Below are positions 45,386 to 55,648 of a DNA stretch of 64,000 bases, one piece after another. The notes beneath the pieces are model-generated. The model was not told the origin of the DNA and did not search any database. It saw only the letters and a list, made by a program, of their open reading frames with translations. Where the stretch lies: positions 682,001 through 746,000 of the forward strand of contig NZ_CP012160.1 of NCBI RefSeq assembly GCF_001187845.1, given 5' to 3'. The first letter of the stretch is position 1, and each line of letters begins with the position of its first letter. Source of the stretch: Octadecabacter temperatus. GTDB taxonomy: Bacteria; Pseudomonadota; Alphaproteobacteria; Rhodobacterales; Rhodobacteraceae. The translations under genes and the position numbers were made by a program.

Positions 45386-46038
45386 TCCGTTGTTTGCTGT
45401 CACTCATGCTCGCAACGCCTTTGGCTGCGCAGGAATATATTGTCACAGACGGCCCGCTGACGGACGGCGAATTTTACGGTGTCGTGTCCTGCGCCGCGCG
45501 GCCGGGGCAGGGATGTAACGAGCCCATCGTCCGATGGGACCAACCGGTTGTCACCGTAGGGTTCGAACCCATGGTGCCGTCATACCCGACTGATTTGGCG
45601 CGCGAGTTTGACCGCGTTTTGGATACCTCAATCTCGCAGATCAATTCCGCAGCACCTGGGTTAAACCTAAGACGTGTCGCCAAATCGGAGTCCGCGCATG
45701 TGCGTTTGTTTTTACAACCGATCCGATCTGGCGATGCGGTCCGTGGCACGGGGTACGCCGAACTCGACGGGACCCCGATTGGCGCTGCGATAGTACAGAT
45801 TTATTGGGACGACGACATGAAGCTTACCGAAGCGTTGATCGCCTTCGCCCGTGATATCCCGATCGACCAAGCAGGGCCCATCATGCTTGAGGAACTGACC
45901 CAAGCGATGGGGCTGATGACGGATATCCGCAATCCATATTACGAAACCCGCTCGGTTTTTTCAGAAGACAGCAATTCAGTCGCGAAACTGGGTGTACAAG
46001 ACCGCGCTGCCCTGCGACTTCACTATCCAGCCCAATGA
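45382..46038 (+). CDS. Secreted DUF2927 protein
   Basis: 218 residues. Signal peptide of ~16 residues ending TPLAAQ. The DUF2927 pattern includes [22 protein letters not shown], and [24 protein letters not shown]. The family is predicted to be peptidase-like, but no function is established. The GTG start overlaps the mtnP stop, and apt follows in 19 bases, so it lies inside a salvage operon without obvious relation. Confidence 0.8.
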   Translation: MIRCLLSLMLATPLAAQEYIVTDGPLTDGEFYGVVSCAARPGQGCNEPIVRWDQPVVTVGFEPMVPSYPTDLAREFDRVLDTSISQINSAAPGLNLRRVAKSESAHVRLFLQPIRSGDAVRGTGYAELDGTPIGAAIVQIYWDDDMKLTEALIAFARDIPIDQAGPIMLEELTQAMGLMTDIRNPYYETRSVFSEDSNSVAKLGVQDRAALRLHYPAQ

Positions 46039-46057
46039 CTTACCCATAGGATCGACC

Positions 46058-46600
46058 ATGAAAGCCCCAAAGAAAGACGTTCGCGATTACATCCGCACAA
46101 TTCCCGATTTCCCACATGAGGGGATCATGTTTCGCGATGTGACAACGCTGTTTTCCCACCCGCGTGGGTTTCGCATGGCGATTGACCAACTGCTGCACCC
46201 CTATGCGGGCGAAGACATCGATGTGGTCGTCGGGCTTGAAGCACGCGGGTTCATTCTTGGCGGCGCAATTGCGCACCAGCTTGGCAAAGGCTTCGTGCCG
46301 ATCCGCAAGGAAGGTAAATTGCCGGGCAAGACGATCAAGCAACCCTACACGCTGGAATACGGCGAGGCGGTCATGGAAATTCATGACGATGCGATTGAGG
46401 CGGGTTCTAAGGTTCTGGTCGTGGATGATTTGTTGGCCACAGGCGGGACCGCTGAGGCCGGGATCAAACTGCTAGAACAGTTGGGCGGCGAAGTCGTGGG
46501 ATGTGCCTTTGTGATCGACCTGCCTGAACTGGGTGGCCGTGCCAAGTTAGAGGCGCTGGGTATGGATGTTCATATTCTGTGTGAATTTGAAGGTGAATAA
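46058..46600 (+). CDS. apt: Adenine phosphoribosyltransferase
   Basis: 180 residues. The PRPP motif is in [16 protein letters not shown], and [15 protein letters not shown] is the Apt opening. It makes AMP from adenine and PRPP. ATG at 46058 gives the usual length; the frame is open to 45992. It shares an operon with mtnP, consistent with MTA-derived adenine recovery. Confidence 0.95.
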   Translation: MKAPKKDVRDYIRTIPDFPHEGIMFRDVTTLFSHPRGFRMAIDQLLHPYAGEDIDVVVGLEARGFILGGAIAHQLGKGFVPIRKEGKLPGKTIKQPYTLEYGEAVMEIHDDAIEAGSKVLVVDDLLATGGTAEAGIKLLEQLGGEVVGCAFVIDLPELGGRAKLEALGMDVHILCEFEGE

Positions 46601-46603
46601 CGA

Positions 46604-47020
46604 CTAGTTCGTTTTGCGTTTCGGAACGAAGGGCAACGGCATCACCGGAACGCCGTCGTCGATTAGCTTTTTAGCGTCATCAAGTTTCGTCTCGCCCCAA
46701 ATTGCGCGTTCGGGTGCATCGCCGTCGTGCATCTTGCGGGCTTCATCTGCAAAGTCTTTGCCGACATAGTCGCTGTTATCTTCGACGTCTTTGCGCAGCT
46801 TTGTTAGGGATTCCTCAGCGTCCGACATGGGCGCGCTTAGGTCTGTTTTATTGCCCTTGGCAGGCACCGACGGTGCCATCAATGCGCGTGACACCGCGGT
46901 CGATGCACAAACCGCGCACGCCAGATGCCCAGCCTTTGCCAAGGCATCAAATGCCTCCGACGACTGAAACCAGCTTTCAAACTGGTGATCTTGGTCACAG
47001 ATGAGCGTGTAGCGGATCAA
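46604..47020 (-). CDS. DUF1178 family protein
   Basis: 138 residues. The N-terminal MIRYTLICDQDHQFESWF with a later CAVC pair suggests a small zinc-binding domain, as in DUF1178 proteins. Function unknown. It is convergent with apt, 3 bases apart, and lies downstream of the NUDIX gene. Confidence 0.82.
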   Translation of the reverse strand: MIRYTLICDQDHQFESWFQSSEAFDALAKAGHLACAVCASTAVSRALMAPSVPAKGNKTDLSAPMSDAEESLTKLRKDVEDNSDYVGKDFADEARKMHDGDAPERAIWGETKLDDAKKLIDDGVPVMPLPFVPKRKTN

Positions 47021-47049
47021 AAGAGCCTCATGGTTTGGTTCGACGTAGC

Positions 47050-47511
47050 TTAAGCAGTCTCAGGTCGAAAGCTAAGGATGATATCGCCCAGTTCAACGTC
47101 ATCGACCATCGCCGCGGCCTTTTTGCGCGAAACCCACTTACGATCGCGCTCTTTTTTCTCGGGCCATGTGCGTAGAACCTTTTTAACACGAAGCGGGTAG
47201 ACGACCGCGATGCAAGGTAAATCGTCTTCGGGTCGCGTCTTGCTGTAGCTGAAAACCCCAATCGGACGGGAAAGGATTTTTCCGCGTACGCCTGCTTCTT
47301 CATAGGCCTCTGTCGCAGCGGCATCCATTGGGGTTTGCCCATCCATTGGCCAGCCTTTCGGAATGATCCAACGACCCGAACCACGCGACGTAATAACGCA
47401 AAACTGCAGTTTGTCGTTTTTGATGCGATAGCATAGGGCCGCGAATTGGGTGCGCAGGTCTGTTTTCGACGCGTCCCCCAGTTCAATTTCCTGTTGTTGC
47501 AAACCTTTCAT
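47050..47511 (-). CDS. NUDIX hydrolase
   Basis: 153 residues. The NUDIX box reads GWPMDGQTPMDAAATEAYEEAGV, with the catalytic EExG; the usual Arg of REUxEE is Thr, as in many alphaproteobacterial DIPP-type members. Likely substrates are nucleoside or inositol polyphosphates, unproved. It is followed by the DUF1178 gene, with which it probably shares a transcript. Confidence 0.85.
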   Translation of the reverse strand: MKGLQQQEIELGDASKTDLRTQFAALCYRIKNDKLQFCVITSRGSGRWIIPKGWPMDGQTPMDAAATEAYEEAGVRGKILSRPIGVFSYSKTRPEDDLPCIAVVYPLRVKKVLRTWPEKKERDRKWVSRKKAAAMVDDVELGDIILSFRPETA

Positions 47512-47564
47512 GTTTGCTGATCCGCCTGTTGCCCTTCGTGCGCGTTGGTGCGCACAATTATCTG

Positions 47565-48353
47565 ATGAAGATGCTAAACCACATATCGAACCTATTGCAA
47601 AGATTTGAAGGCATTAAGGGCCGCCATCTGGCGACTTGCGTCGCTATTTGGGTGTCCGCTGTGCAAATCGTGCAGGCTGAAACGCTCACGGTCTTCGCGG
47701 CCTCAAGCCTGCGTGACGCATTGGGTGAGATCGCTACTGACTTTGAGACGCAATCAGGCGACGACGTTGTCCTCGTTTTTGCGGCATCCTCAGCGGTGGC
47801 GCGGCAGGTGGCCCAAGGTGCGCCGGCAGATGCGGTGTTGTTGGCGGACAAAGATTGGGCGGATTGGTTGCTGGCTGAGGGGGCCGTCACGGAGGTTTCA
47901 CCGTTTGCGACGAACCGCTTGGTTGTCGTTGGGCGCGAAGACACATCTATCGCGGGCATGGCAGACCTAGTCGCGAACTTGGGCGACAGCAGAATTGCCA
48001 TGGCGCAAGTCGAAGCGGTTCCGGCCGGGCGTTATGGGAAAGCTGCATTGATCACGCATGGTGTTTGGCGGACGGTGGAACCACAGGTCGTGCAAGCGGC
48101 CAACGTGCGTGCGGCGTTGCGATTTGTTGAACGGGGTGATGCACGTTTCGGGATTGGATATGCCAGTGACCTCGTCGCGCTACCGACCCTGTCCGAGCTC
48201 TATTCATTTGCACCTGACACCCATCCGAAAATCGTTTATTCGGGGGCGCAAGTAACCCCAGCAGGCGCGAGTTTTATGGCATATATTCAATCTGTTGAGG
48301 CGCAAAATTCCTTGGCTCTTTGGGGTTTCGAAGCTTTGGAAATTCAACAATGA
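47565..48353 (+). CDS. modA: Molybdate ABC transporter, periplasmic binding protein
   Basis: 262 residues. A long signal peptide ends near QAETLTV. The oxyanion-binding sequence FAASSLRDALGEI and the Ser of FAASSAVARQVAQGAPADAVLLAD are typical ModA. ATG at 47565 is chosen; an in-frame ATG at 47514 would overlap the divergent NUDIX promoter. No clear ribosome site is seen. modB overlaps by four bases. Confidence 0.92.
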   Translation: MKMLNHISNLLQRFEGIKGRHLATCVAIWVSAVQIVQAETLTVFAASSLRDALGEIATDFETQSGDDVVLVFAASSAVARQVAQGAPADAVLLADKDWADWLLAEGAVTEVSPFATNRLVVVGREDTSIAGMADLVANLGDSRIAMAQVEAVPAGRYGKAALITHGVWRTVEPQVVQAANVRAALRFVERGDARFGIGYASDLVALPTLSELYSFAPDTHPKIVYSGAQVTPAGASFMAYIQSVEAQNSLALWGFEALEIQQ

Positions 48354-49045
48354 CGGACTGGCTCGGCCCTGCGGAGTGGACGGCCCTTTGGCTGTCGCTG
48401 AAAGTCGCGTTTTGGGCGACGTTGCTTAGTTTGCCGTTCGGGTTTGCTGCCGCCTATGCATTGGCGCGTGGGAATTTCTTTGGTCGGCAGGCGTTGAACG
48501 TCTTGGTGCATTTGCCACTGGTGATGCCACCGGTTGTGACGGGATACCTGTTGCTTTTGGGGTTTGGGCGATCGGGTCCGCTCGGTGAATTGTTCGAGGA
48601 CTTGTTTGGCGTGATCTTCGCCTTCCGTTGGACGGGCGCTGCATTAGCGGCTGCGATTATGGGCTTTCCCTTGATGGTGCGTGCGATCCGATTGTCGCTT
48701 GAGGCGATCGATACCGGAATAGAAGAAGCCGCCGCGACACTTGGTTCATCGAAGTGGAAGGTTTTGCGCACCATTACGCTACCCCTCGCGTGGCCGGGGA
48801 TACTGGCAGGGGCCATCTTGGGCTTCGCGAAGGGCATGGGTGAATTCGGGGCGACGATAACGTTCGTGTCCAACATTCCCGGACAGACCCAAACACTGGC
48901 CCTCTCCATCGACACGTTGCTGGAAATTCCCGGTGGGGAGCCGTTAGCACTGCGCCTTGCGCTCGTGTCTATTGCCATCGCCGCATGTGCGTTAATCGTT
49001 TCGGAAGTCCTTGCGCAGCGGGTTAGCAAGCGGAGGGCTTTGTGA
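48350..49045 (+). CDS. modB: Molybdate ABC transporter permease
   Basis: 231 residues, about five membrane helices. The permease coupling loop is IDTGIEEAAATLGSSKWKVLRTITLPLAWPG. ATGA overlap with modA and GTGATG overlap with modC show a tight modABC operon. Confidence 0.94.
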   Translation: MTDWLGPAEWTALWLSLKVAFWATLLSLPFGFAAAYALARGNFFGRQALNVLVHLPLVMPPVVTGYLLLLGFGRSGPLGELFEDLFGVIFAFRWTGAALAAAIMGFPLMVRAIRLSLEAIDTGIEEAAATLGSSKWKVLRTITLPLAWPGILAGAILGFAKGMGEFGATITFVSNIPGQTQTLALSIDTLLEIPGGEPLALRLALVSIAIAACALIVSEVLAQRVSKRRAL

Positions 49046-50082
49046 TGTTAAAGGTCTCGGTTGCCAAATCCTTTGAAGGGTTTTCGCTAGATGTTGCTTT
49101 TGAAGCGCCCGCAGGTGTCACGGCAATTTTTGGGCCGTCTGGGTCGGGAAAAACCAGCATCATTCGCGCGGTTGCGGGGGTGCTGGATTGTGATCGCGCG
49201 GACATCTCGCTTGACGGTGAAGTACTGTCAGACCTGCCGCCGCACAAACGAAAAGTGGGCTATGTCTTCCAAGACGCACGCCTTTTCCCGCATATGACGG
49301 TTCTGAAAAATCTACGGTACGGCGGGACGCATGACGAAGAAGCTGTCATTGCGGTTCTCGGCCTTGGTGCATTGCTGGAACGCTACCCTGCGTCTCTATC
49401 GGGTGGTGAGAAACAGCGGGTCGCGCTTGGTCGTGCCTTGATGTCGGCGCCGAAAGTTTTGCTGCTGGATGAGCCGCTTTCAGCGCTTGATGGACCGCGA
49501 AAAGCCGAAGTTTTACCATATCTCGAAGCACTGCGCGATCAAACGTCCATCCCGATCCTTTATGTCAGTCATGACATGGGCGAGGTCGCACGTATGGCCA
49601 GCCGTATCGTTGTGATCGACCAAGGGAAGGTCGCGCTTTCTGGTGAAGTGCAGGATGTTTTGGCGGACCCTGCTGCGGTGCCTTTCGTGGGCCTTGGAGC
49701 TGCTGGCGCGGTTTTGACGGGGCGTGTCGTCGGGCTTGCCGATGATGGTTTAACCAAGATCGAAACGGGTGCAGGCGCGCTTTGGGTTCCGGGTGCAGTC
49801 GGGCGTACAGGTAGCCACGCGCGGGTTCGAATTCCCGCGCAAGACGTGATCCTGTCGCGATCAGCCCCGAAAGATATGAGCGCCCTAAACGTACTGTCCG
49901 CGACAATTACCGCGCTCGAGCACGGCAAAGGGCCAGGTGTGGCGGTAGCATTACAAGCCGGCGACGCAAGGTTACTAGCACGCATTACAAAGCGATCCTG
50001 CCAGGCGATGAAGTTGAAGGACGGCGACCAAGTCTTTGCAATCCTTAAAGCAACTGCAATTGCGCCCTCGGACGTTAGCTAG
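49045..50082 (+). CDS. modC: Molybdate ABC transporter ATPase
   Basis: 345 residues. Walker A is GPSGSGKTS, the signature LSGGEKQRVALGRAL, and Walker B VLLLDEPLSALD. A C-terminal TOBE domain (about 270-340) senses or binds oxyanion. ATG at 49045 with GGAGGG upstream; a GTG at 49042 is also possible. No ModE-like operator was recognised upstream of modA. Confidence 0.95.
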   Translation: MLKVSVAKSFEGFSLDVAFEAPAGVTAIFGPSGSGKTSIIRAVAGVLDCDRADISLDGEVLSDLPPHKRKVGYVFQDARLFPHMTVLKNLRYGGTHDEEAVIAVLGLGALLERYPASLSGGEKQRVALGRALMSAPKVLLLDEPLSALDGPRKAEVLPYLEALRDQTSIPILYVSHDMGEVARMASRIVVIDQGKVALSGEVQDVLADPAAVPFVGLGAAGAVLTGRVVGLADDGLTKIETGAGALWVPGAVGRTGSHARVRIPAQDVILSRSAPKDMSALNVLSATITALEHGKGPGVAVALQAGDARLLARITKRSCQAMKLKDGDQVFAILKATAIAPSDVS

Positions 50083-50225
50083 CATGCCGCGCCTAAATAA
50101 GGCGTTTCATTGAATGACTACAGGCAATGCTTACGTTCATTCGTGCCGCTGTGACGGTTTGGCGGTAGAAACACGTTTCAGCGACTGATACGTACGCTTC
50201 AAATAAATTAAGACGAGGACGCAAC

Positions 50226-51053
50226 ATGAGTGCTACAGCCAAGAAAAGCGCGCCGATGGCCGACGATATTCGTGCCGCAAAAGGTGGTACGCCCCTTGTC
50301 AGCCTGACAGCCTACACAACGCCGATGGCGCAGATGATGGACGCCCATTGCGATTTCGTTCTGGTTGGCGACAGCGTTGGCATGGTTCTGCACGGGTTGC
50401 CGTCCACCTTGGGCGTGACGATGGAAATGATGATCATGCACGGTCAGGCCGTCGCACGCGGGCTGAAAAGCGCGATGATGGTGATCGACATGCCGTTCGG
50501 CAGCTATGAGGAAAGTCCACAGCAAGCCTTCGCGAATGCGGCCCAATTGATGGCCGAAACAAATGCGGGCGCTGTTAAGCTTGAAGGTGGCGTCGCGATG
50601 GCTGAGACGATTGCGTTCTTGGTTGCCCGTGGCATTCCTGTGATGGCGCATGTCGGGCTCACGCCGCAGTCGATCAACACGCTTGGTGGCTATAAGGTGC
50701 AGGGTCGTGGTGATGCACGTGCAATGCTAATGGCTGATGCGCAGGCAGTATCAGATGCAGGTGCGTTTGCTGTTGTACTTGAAAAGGTTCCGGCAGGATT
50801 GGCCGACGAAGTGACCGCGCAAATCGAGATCCCGACGATTGGTATTGGCGCGAGTGCTGGCTGTGATGGCCAAATCTTGGTCGTGGACGATATGCTGGGC
50901 CTATTCACAGCATTCAAAGCGAAGTTCGTGAAACGCTATGCGCATCTGGCCAATGACGGTGAGGCCGCGATTGCCGCCTACGCCGAAGAAGTTCGCGCAC
51001 GCACATTCCCAGCGCAAGAACACACATTTGCAGACGAAGTTCCTGCAAAATGA
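50226..51053 (+). CDS. panB: 3-methyl-2-oxobutanoate hydroxymethyltransferase
   Basis: 275 residues, first step of pantothenate synthesis. [29 protein letters not shown] and [23 protein letters not shown] are diagnostic. The 143-bp region upstream should hold its promoter. panC overlaps by 4 bases. Confidence 0.96.
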   Translation: MSATAKKSAPMADDIRAAKGGTPLVSLTAYTTPMAQMMDAHCDFVLVGDSVGMVLHGLPSTLGVTMEMMIMHGQAVARGLKSAMMVIDMPFGSYEESPQQAFANAAQLMAETNAGAVKLEGGVAMAETIAFLVARGIPVMAHVGLTPQSINTLGGYKVQGRGDARAMLMADAQAVSDAGAFAVVLEKVPAGLADEVTAQIEIPTIGIGASAGCDGQILVVDDMLGLFTAFKAKFVKRYAHLANDGEAAIAAYAEEVRARTFPAQEHTFADEVPAK

Positions 51054-51892
51054 CGGCCCCGATTGTACGGACGTTGGCCGAACTGCGTGAGTATACGACC
51101 GCGTGGCACAAAGCAGATGAAGTGATCGGTGCCGTGCCGACGATGGGCGCGTTGCATCAGGGACATTTGTCACTGGTACGGGCCGCAAAAGAACAGTGCG
51201 ACCGCGTGATCGTCACGATTTTTGTGAACCCAAAGCAATTCGATAATCCTGATGACCTAAAGAATTACCCACGCACTGAACATGAAGATGCCAAGAAATT
51301 GGCCTCGCTTAAGGTCGATGTGATTTACGTGCCAAACCCCGAAGAAATCTACCCCGACGGCTTTGCCACAACAGTTTCTGTAAGCGGTTTGACGGACATG
51401 CTGTGTGGTGCTGCACGGCCTGGGCATTTTGATGGCGTTGCCACTGTCGTGAGCAAGCTGTTCATGCAGACCCAAGCCGATAAAGCCTTCTTCGGTGAGA
51501 AAGACTATCAGCAACTACAGATCGTTACGCGGCTTGCTGCTGATTTGAATATTCCGATCGACGTTGTTGGTTGCCCAACGATCCGCGAAGAAGACGGGCT
51601 TGCGATGTCTTCACGCAACTTGCTGCTATCTGACCGCAGCCGCATATTTGCGCCGCTCTTGGCCGAAGTGATGGGTGACATTGCTGATGCGCTGAACAAG
51701 GGCGAGGCGATGGGCGATATCGTTCCAGATGCAACCGCACGCTTGCTTGCCGCGGGCTTCAATGAAGTCGACTATCTGGAACTACGCGACGGGTCTGATT
51801 TGTCCTTGCTGAATTCCATGAAACCAGGCGCGCGCTTGTTCGCCGCGGCATGGCTCGCTGGTGTAAGATTGATCGACAACATCGCCGTTTAG
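51050..51892 (+). CDS. panC: Pantothenate synthetase
   Basis: 280 residues. It joins pantoate and beta-alanine with ATP. The HIGH-like motif is in [15 protein letters not shown], with [12 protein letters not shown] and [14 protein letters not shown] further on. It ends the panBC operon. Confidence 0.96.
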   Translation: MTAPIVRTLAELREYTTAWHKADEVIGAVPTMGALHQGHLSLVRAAKEQCDRVIVTIFVNPKQFDNPDDLKNYPRTEHEDAKKLASLKVDVIYVPNPEEIYPDGFATTVSVSGLTDMLCGAARPGHFDGVATVVSKLFMQTQADKAFFGEKDYQQLQIVTRLAADLNIPIDVVGCPTIREEDGLAMSSRNLLLSDRSRIFAPLLAEVMGDIADALNKGEAMGDIVPDATARLLAAGFNEVDYLELRDGSDLSLLNSMKPGARLFAAAWLAGVRLIDNIAV

Positions 51893-52109
51893 GTGCGGCG
51901 CGGGTATTTATGGATTCGTAGCGCGATATCGCTTTCGATCATGTCGTGACCGGCTAAATCGTCTTTCCCGAGGGCGTTTTCTCGCGTTCTCGATGCGGAT
52001 GATTCTTCCACTTCTTAAAATTTATCATGCCATTTGGTCCGCCGCGTTCTTGAAAGCTGACCTAGGGGAAGGGCCTACAGGCTTATTCTTACGAGGTTTT
52101 TATGGGTAA

Positions 52110-52129
52110 TCCAATAAAATCGATTTTTT
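52110..52129 (+). promoter_or_regulatory. Putative operator, site 1 (TAXI-TRAP operon)
   Basis: TCCAATAAAATCGATTTTTT, with the palindromic core AAAATCGATTTT. It ends 54 bases before the start codon of the TAXI-TRAP binding protein. An identical 20-mer, in the same orientation relative to the gene, lies 55 bases before yciI (63107-63126). Confidence 0.65.
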
Positions 52130-52183
52130 GTGGATTAGCGTAAAAATCTAGGTAATATGGCGGCGGATATCAGGGAGGATTCC

Positions 52184-53116
52184 ATGTTTAGTAAAATGAA
52201 GAACGTCACAGGCGCAGCTGTGCTTGCCGTTATCGGAACGACAGCATTCGCAGAAGAGCTGCGCATCGGGACTGCATCACTGGGGGGCGCTTTCTACCCA
52301 ATGGGGCAGAGCATTTCGAACGTTGTAAATGAACACGCGGGCGACGGCATCTCTATGGTGCCGATCGTGACAGGCGGTTCTGTTCAGAACCCGAATTTGA
52401 TCGCCAGCGGCGAAGTCGAAATCGCGATCACAAACAACAACTTGGCTGTTTTGGCGACCAAGGGTGTTGGTCCGTATAGCGCAACTGGGGCCATTGATAT
52501 TGGCGCAGTCGCGGCATTGCACCCATCCGTCTTGCACATGGTTGTTCTGGCTGACAGCGACATTCAAACAATCGAAGACCTGCGCGGTAAAAGCGTTGCG
52601 GTTGGTCCAGCAGGTGGCGGCACGTTGGGTTTTGTGAACTTCTTGTTCCCGCTGCACGACATGACAATTGAAGACATCACTCCAAGCTTCGTGTCCTATT
52701 CTGATGGCTTTAGCCAACTGACCGATGGCACAGTTGATGCAGCACTTGCGCTGTCTGGCTACCCAGCTGGCGCTGTTATGCAGGCATCCGCTGGTGCTGA
52801 TTTGCGCTTTATCAGTTTCTCTGACGGGATGTTGGACGCGGCACTTGAAGCCAACGGTGCTTACATCCCTGTCGACATTGCAGCCGACGTCTACGGTATG
52901 GAAGAGGACGGCACGGTAATTGGTGTGAACAACATGCTGATCGCGCCCAATAGCCTTGATGCGGCGACAGTTCAGGCTGTGACTGCAGCCATCTTCGACA
53001 ATCTCGAAGAGCTTCAGGCTGAAAATGCTAACGCACGCCAGATCGATCCGGCGATGTCGTTGAACTTGGCTATTCCGTTGCACGCTGGTGCGCAGGCCTA
53101 CTTCGACGCTCAGTAA
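52184..53116 (+). CDS. TAXI-family TRAP solute-binding protein
   Basis: 310 residues with a Sec signal peptide (to about FAEEL). LRIGTASLGGAFYPMGQSISNVVN is the TAXI opening, and GKSVAVGPAGGGTLGF the ligand-domain signature. It is periplasmic and feeds the fused permease downstream. GGGAGGA ribosome site 6 bases before the ATG. Ligand unknown, likely an organic acid. Confidence 0.92.
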   Translation: MFSKMKNVTGAAVLAVIGTTAFAEELRIGTASLGGAFYPMGQSISNVVNEHAGDGISMVPIVTGGSVQNPNLIASGEVEIAITNNNLAVLATKGVGPYSATGAIDIGAVAALHPSVLHMVVLADSDIQTIEDLRGKSVAVGPAGGGTLGFVNFLFPLHDMTIEDITPSFVSYSDGFSQLTDGTVDAALALSGYPAGAVMQASAGADLRFISFSDGMLDAALEANGAYIPVDIAADVYGMEEDGTVIGVNNMLIAPNSLDAATVQAVTAAIFDNLEELQAENANARQIDPAMSLNLAIPLHAGAQAYFDAQ

Positions 53117-53134
53117 GTGTACGATTTGATACTG

Positions 53135-53160
53135 GATGAGGCGCAATCTCGCGCCTCATC
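53135..53160 (+). terminator. Intercistronic hairpin between TAXI protein and permease
   Basis: A 10-bp perfect stem GATGAGGCGC/GCGCCTCATC closes a 6-base loop and is followed by CCGCTTTATTT. It probably lowers permease expression relative to the binding protein or protects the upstream mRNA end. Confidence 0.75.
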
Positions 53161-53183
53161 CCGCTTTATTTAGAGACACCACC

Positions 53184-55070
53184 ATGACATCGATGACACG
53201 ACACCTCAGCGTTAAAAACGCAATCTTTCTGGCCGGCTTGGCGCTGGGAATTTATCATCTAATGGTCGTGTCTGGCGTGTTCGCGATCTCGACCATGCCG
53301 ATGCGGCTGACACATGTGATGTTGGCATTGTCGTTACTGTTCGTGATCAAACCGGCGAGCGAACGACTGGCCGGAACGGTTTTGAACTCGGCGTTGTCGC
53401 TGGTCCTGGTTGGGGCAACAGTTGGCGCGAGTATTTGGATGCTGACGCGCTGGAAGCCAATCGCGTTTAGCGGTGGCATAACGACCGACGGTGATTTCAT
53501 CGCAGGTGTTATCTTGTTGATTGTCGTGTTCGAGGCCGCACGTCGTGGCATTGGACTCATTCTCGCGCTGATCACCTTTGTCTTTTTTCTTTACCCGTTC
53601 CTCGCCCCGTATTTACCCGGTGTGCTTGAAGGACGCGGGTCGACTTTCCCACGTATTGTGCAGGTTCTCACGACAGATACAGCTGGTGTTTACGGCATCC
53701 CCGTTGGGGTCGCTGCGACTTATATCATCGTGTTCACGATCTTCGGCGCACTGCTCAGCAACTTCGGCGCGGGGGATTTCTTCTTTGAACTTTCCGTGCG
53801 CTGCACACGCGGGCTACGGGCCGCATCCGCCAAATCAGCAGTGCTATTTTCAACGTTGATTGGAATGGTAAGTGGGTCGGCTGCGGGCAATGTAGCCGTG
53901 ACCGGAACCGTGACGATCCCGATTATGAAACGCGAAGGCTACGCTCCGCATCAGGCGGCTGCGATTGAAGCTGTCGCATCAACCGGCGGGCAAATCATGC
54001 CACCGGTTATGGGGGCCGCGGCCTTCATCATGGCTGAAATCGTGGGCGTTCCTTACACGTCGGTTATGGCGGCTGCGATCCTACCAGCGATGTTGTTTTT
54101 TGGATCAGCCTTTGTAGTCGTACATTTGCAGGCCGTGAAATCTGGCATTGCGCCAAACGCTGGTACTGAAGTCAGTGACGAACCGTTGAGCAAAGTCTTG
54201 ATTAACGGCAGCCCGTTCATCGCCGCCTTCGGTACGCTGATCACCATGATGCTGATCGGCTATTCTCCGTTCATGGCGTCCCTTTGGGCAATGGTTGTCC
54301 TGATCGCTGGGGACATCGTTTGGAACCGCAAGATCGACAAAGTGTTTTTCACCAAACTTCTGACGTCCATTTCTGAGGGCGCACGATCTGTCGTCACAAT
54401 CTCGGCGGCCTGTGCCGCGGCGGGCATCATTGCTGGTATCTTGGGGGTCACAGGGCTTGGGTCGAAGATTGCGACGTTGATTGATCTCGCATCGGGTGGC
54501 TATTTGTTCTTGGCCCTGTTTTTCACAATGATCACCTCGATCATCTTAGGAATGGGTTTGCCAACAACAGCAGCCTACCTGATCCTTGCAACAGTCGTTG
54601 CGCCGGCCTTGGTGAAACTTGGCGTGCCGGTCCTGACCGCGCATTTCTTTGTGTTCTATTACGGTTGTATTTCGACCATTACACCGCCCGTTGCGCTCGC
54701 GTCTTATGTGGCTGGGGGCATCGCGGGGGCCAACGTGAACAAGGTTGGTTGGACCGCTGCGGCCTACGCGGCGACATCCTTCGTGCTGCCGTTTGCATTC
54801 GTTTACGGGCCTGGTTTGTTGATGGGTGGCACGTGGCTTGAGAATATTTTGGCCGTCGTCACCGCTGCCGCGGGCACCTTCGCCGTTGCGGTTGGCATCA
54901 TTGGCACGCTCACAGCGCGGCTATCACCTGCTGTTCGCCTGATCGCCGCTGCCGCTGGCTTGTGTCTACTTTTCCAAGGATGGATGAGTGCGGTTGTCGG
55001 TATTGCGCTGTTCCTTGGTGTGATCATACTTGATCGCAGCAACTCCAAATCAATTGAGGTCTCTACATGA
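53184..55070 (+). CDS. TRAP transporter fused permease (DctQM)
   Basis: 628 residues with about fifteen to sixteen membrane helices. The first ~150 residues correspond to the small DctQ-like subunit and the rest to DctM. GSAAGNVAVTGTVTIPIMKREGY, STGGQIMPPVMGAAAFIMAE and GMGLPTTAAYLILATVVAPAL are signatures of fused TAXI-type permeases. ATG at 53184; the frame from 53136 overlaps the hairpin. A cupin gene follows with a 4-base overlap. Confidence 0.93.
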   Translation: MTSMTRHLSVKNAIFLAGLALGIYHLMVVSGVFAISTMPMRLTHVMLALSLLFVIKPASERLAGTVLNSALSLVLVGATVGASIWMLTRWKPIAFSGGITTDGDFIAGVILLIVVFEAARRGIGLILALITFVFFLYPFLAPYLPGVLEGRGSTFPRIVQVLTTDTAGVYGIPVGVAATYIIVFTIFGALLSNFGAGDFFFELSVRCTRGLRAASAKSAVLFSTLIGMVSGSAAGNVAVTGTVTIPIMKREGYAPHQAAAIEAVASTGGQIMPPVMGAAAFIMAEIVGVPYTSVMAAAILPAMLFFGSAFVVVHLQAVKSGIAPNAGTEVSDEPLSKVLINGSPFIAAFGTLITMMLIGYSPFMASLWAMVVLIAGDIVWNRKIDKVFFTKLLTSISEGARSVVTISAACAAAGIIAGILGVTGLGSKIATLIDLASGGYLFLALFFTMITSIILGMGLPTTAAYLILATVVAPALVKLGVPVLTAHFFVFYYGCISTITPPVALASYVAGGIAGANVNKVGWTAAAYAATSFVLPFAFVYGPGLLMGGTWLENILAVVTAAAGTFAVAVGIIGTLTARLSPAVRLIAAAAGLCLLFQGWMSAVVGIALFLGVIILDRSNSKSIEVST

Positions 55071-55648
55071 AGCACAAAGAATACCGCCGCGTTGTCACCG
55101 GACATAACGCTGAAGGCACAGCCATTATCGAAAGCGACCAAATGGCCAGCCAGATGCTAGAGCGGCCCAATCGCCCCGGTGTGCGTCTGACGAACTTCTG
55201 GCTTACGGATCAAACGCCTGCCGAATACGACGGCCCAACGGAAACCTGCACAGGCGATTTCATTCTGCATCCTCCACAGCATGGATCGGTCTTTCGCTGT
55301 GTTGAATTCATGCCCGAGGATCCCGAAGTCATGGCGCGCTTGTCCTCTGAGGACGGTGCGAATGCCTTTGCGGAAATGGGGGCAGGGGCCAACATCGTGC
55401 AGGGTGGTCGCCACCCTTGGATGCACCGCACGGACAGCGTGGATTACGGCATCGTCATGAACGGTGAAATCTGGATGCTGATGGACAACGAAGAAGACGA
55501 CGTGTTGCTAAAGGCAGGCGATGTTGTTGTTCAGCGTGGCACGAACCATGCGTGGGCCAATCGCGGGACTGAACCCTGTACCATCATGTTCGTGTTGATC
55601 GACGGTGTAACGCAGGCGGGTGGCGGCAAAGGTATTCCGCCGCGCTAG
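55067..55648 (+). CDS. Cupin-domain protein in TRAP operon
   Basis: 193 residues. The cupin barrel is about 85-175: GGRHPWMHRTDSVDYGIVMNGEIWML, then GDVVVQRGTNHAWANRG, giving likely metal ligands His, His and Glu. The N-terminus is a substrate-cap-like region. It overlaps the permease by ATGA, so it probably acts on the imported compound. Its stop overlaps the stop of the convergent permease gene through a shared CTAG. Confidence 0.87.
   Translation: MKHKEYRRVVTGHNAEGTAIIESDQMASQMLERPNRPGVRLTNFWLTDQTPAEYDGPTETCTGDFILHPPQHGSVFRCVEFMPEDPEVMARLSSEDGANAFAEMGAGANIVQGGRHPWMHRTDSVDYGIVMNGEIWMLMDNEEDDVLLKAGDVVVQRGTNHAWANRGTEPCTIMFVLIDGVTQAGGGKGIPPR

Noticed and set aside
47028..47486. Alternative frame within the NUDIX gene
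   Set aside because: Arg/Lys/Ser-rich shadow; the NUDIX box is in the other frame.
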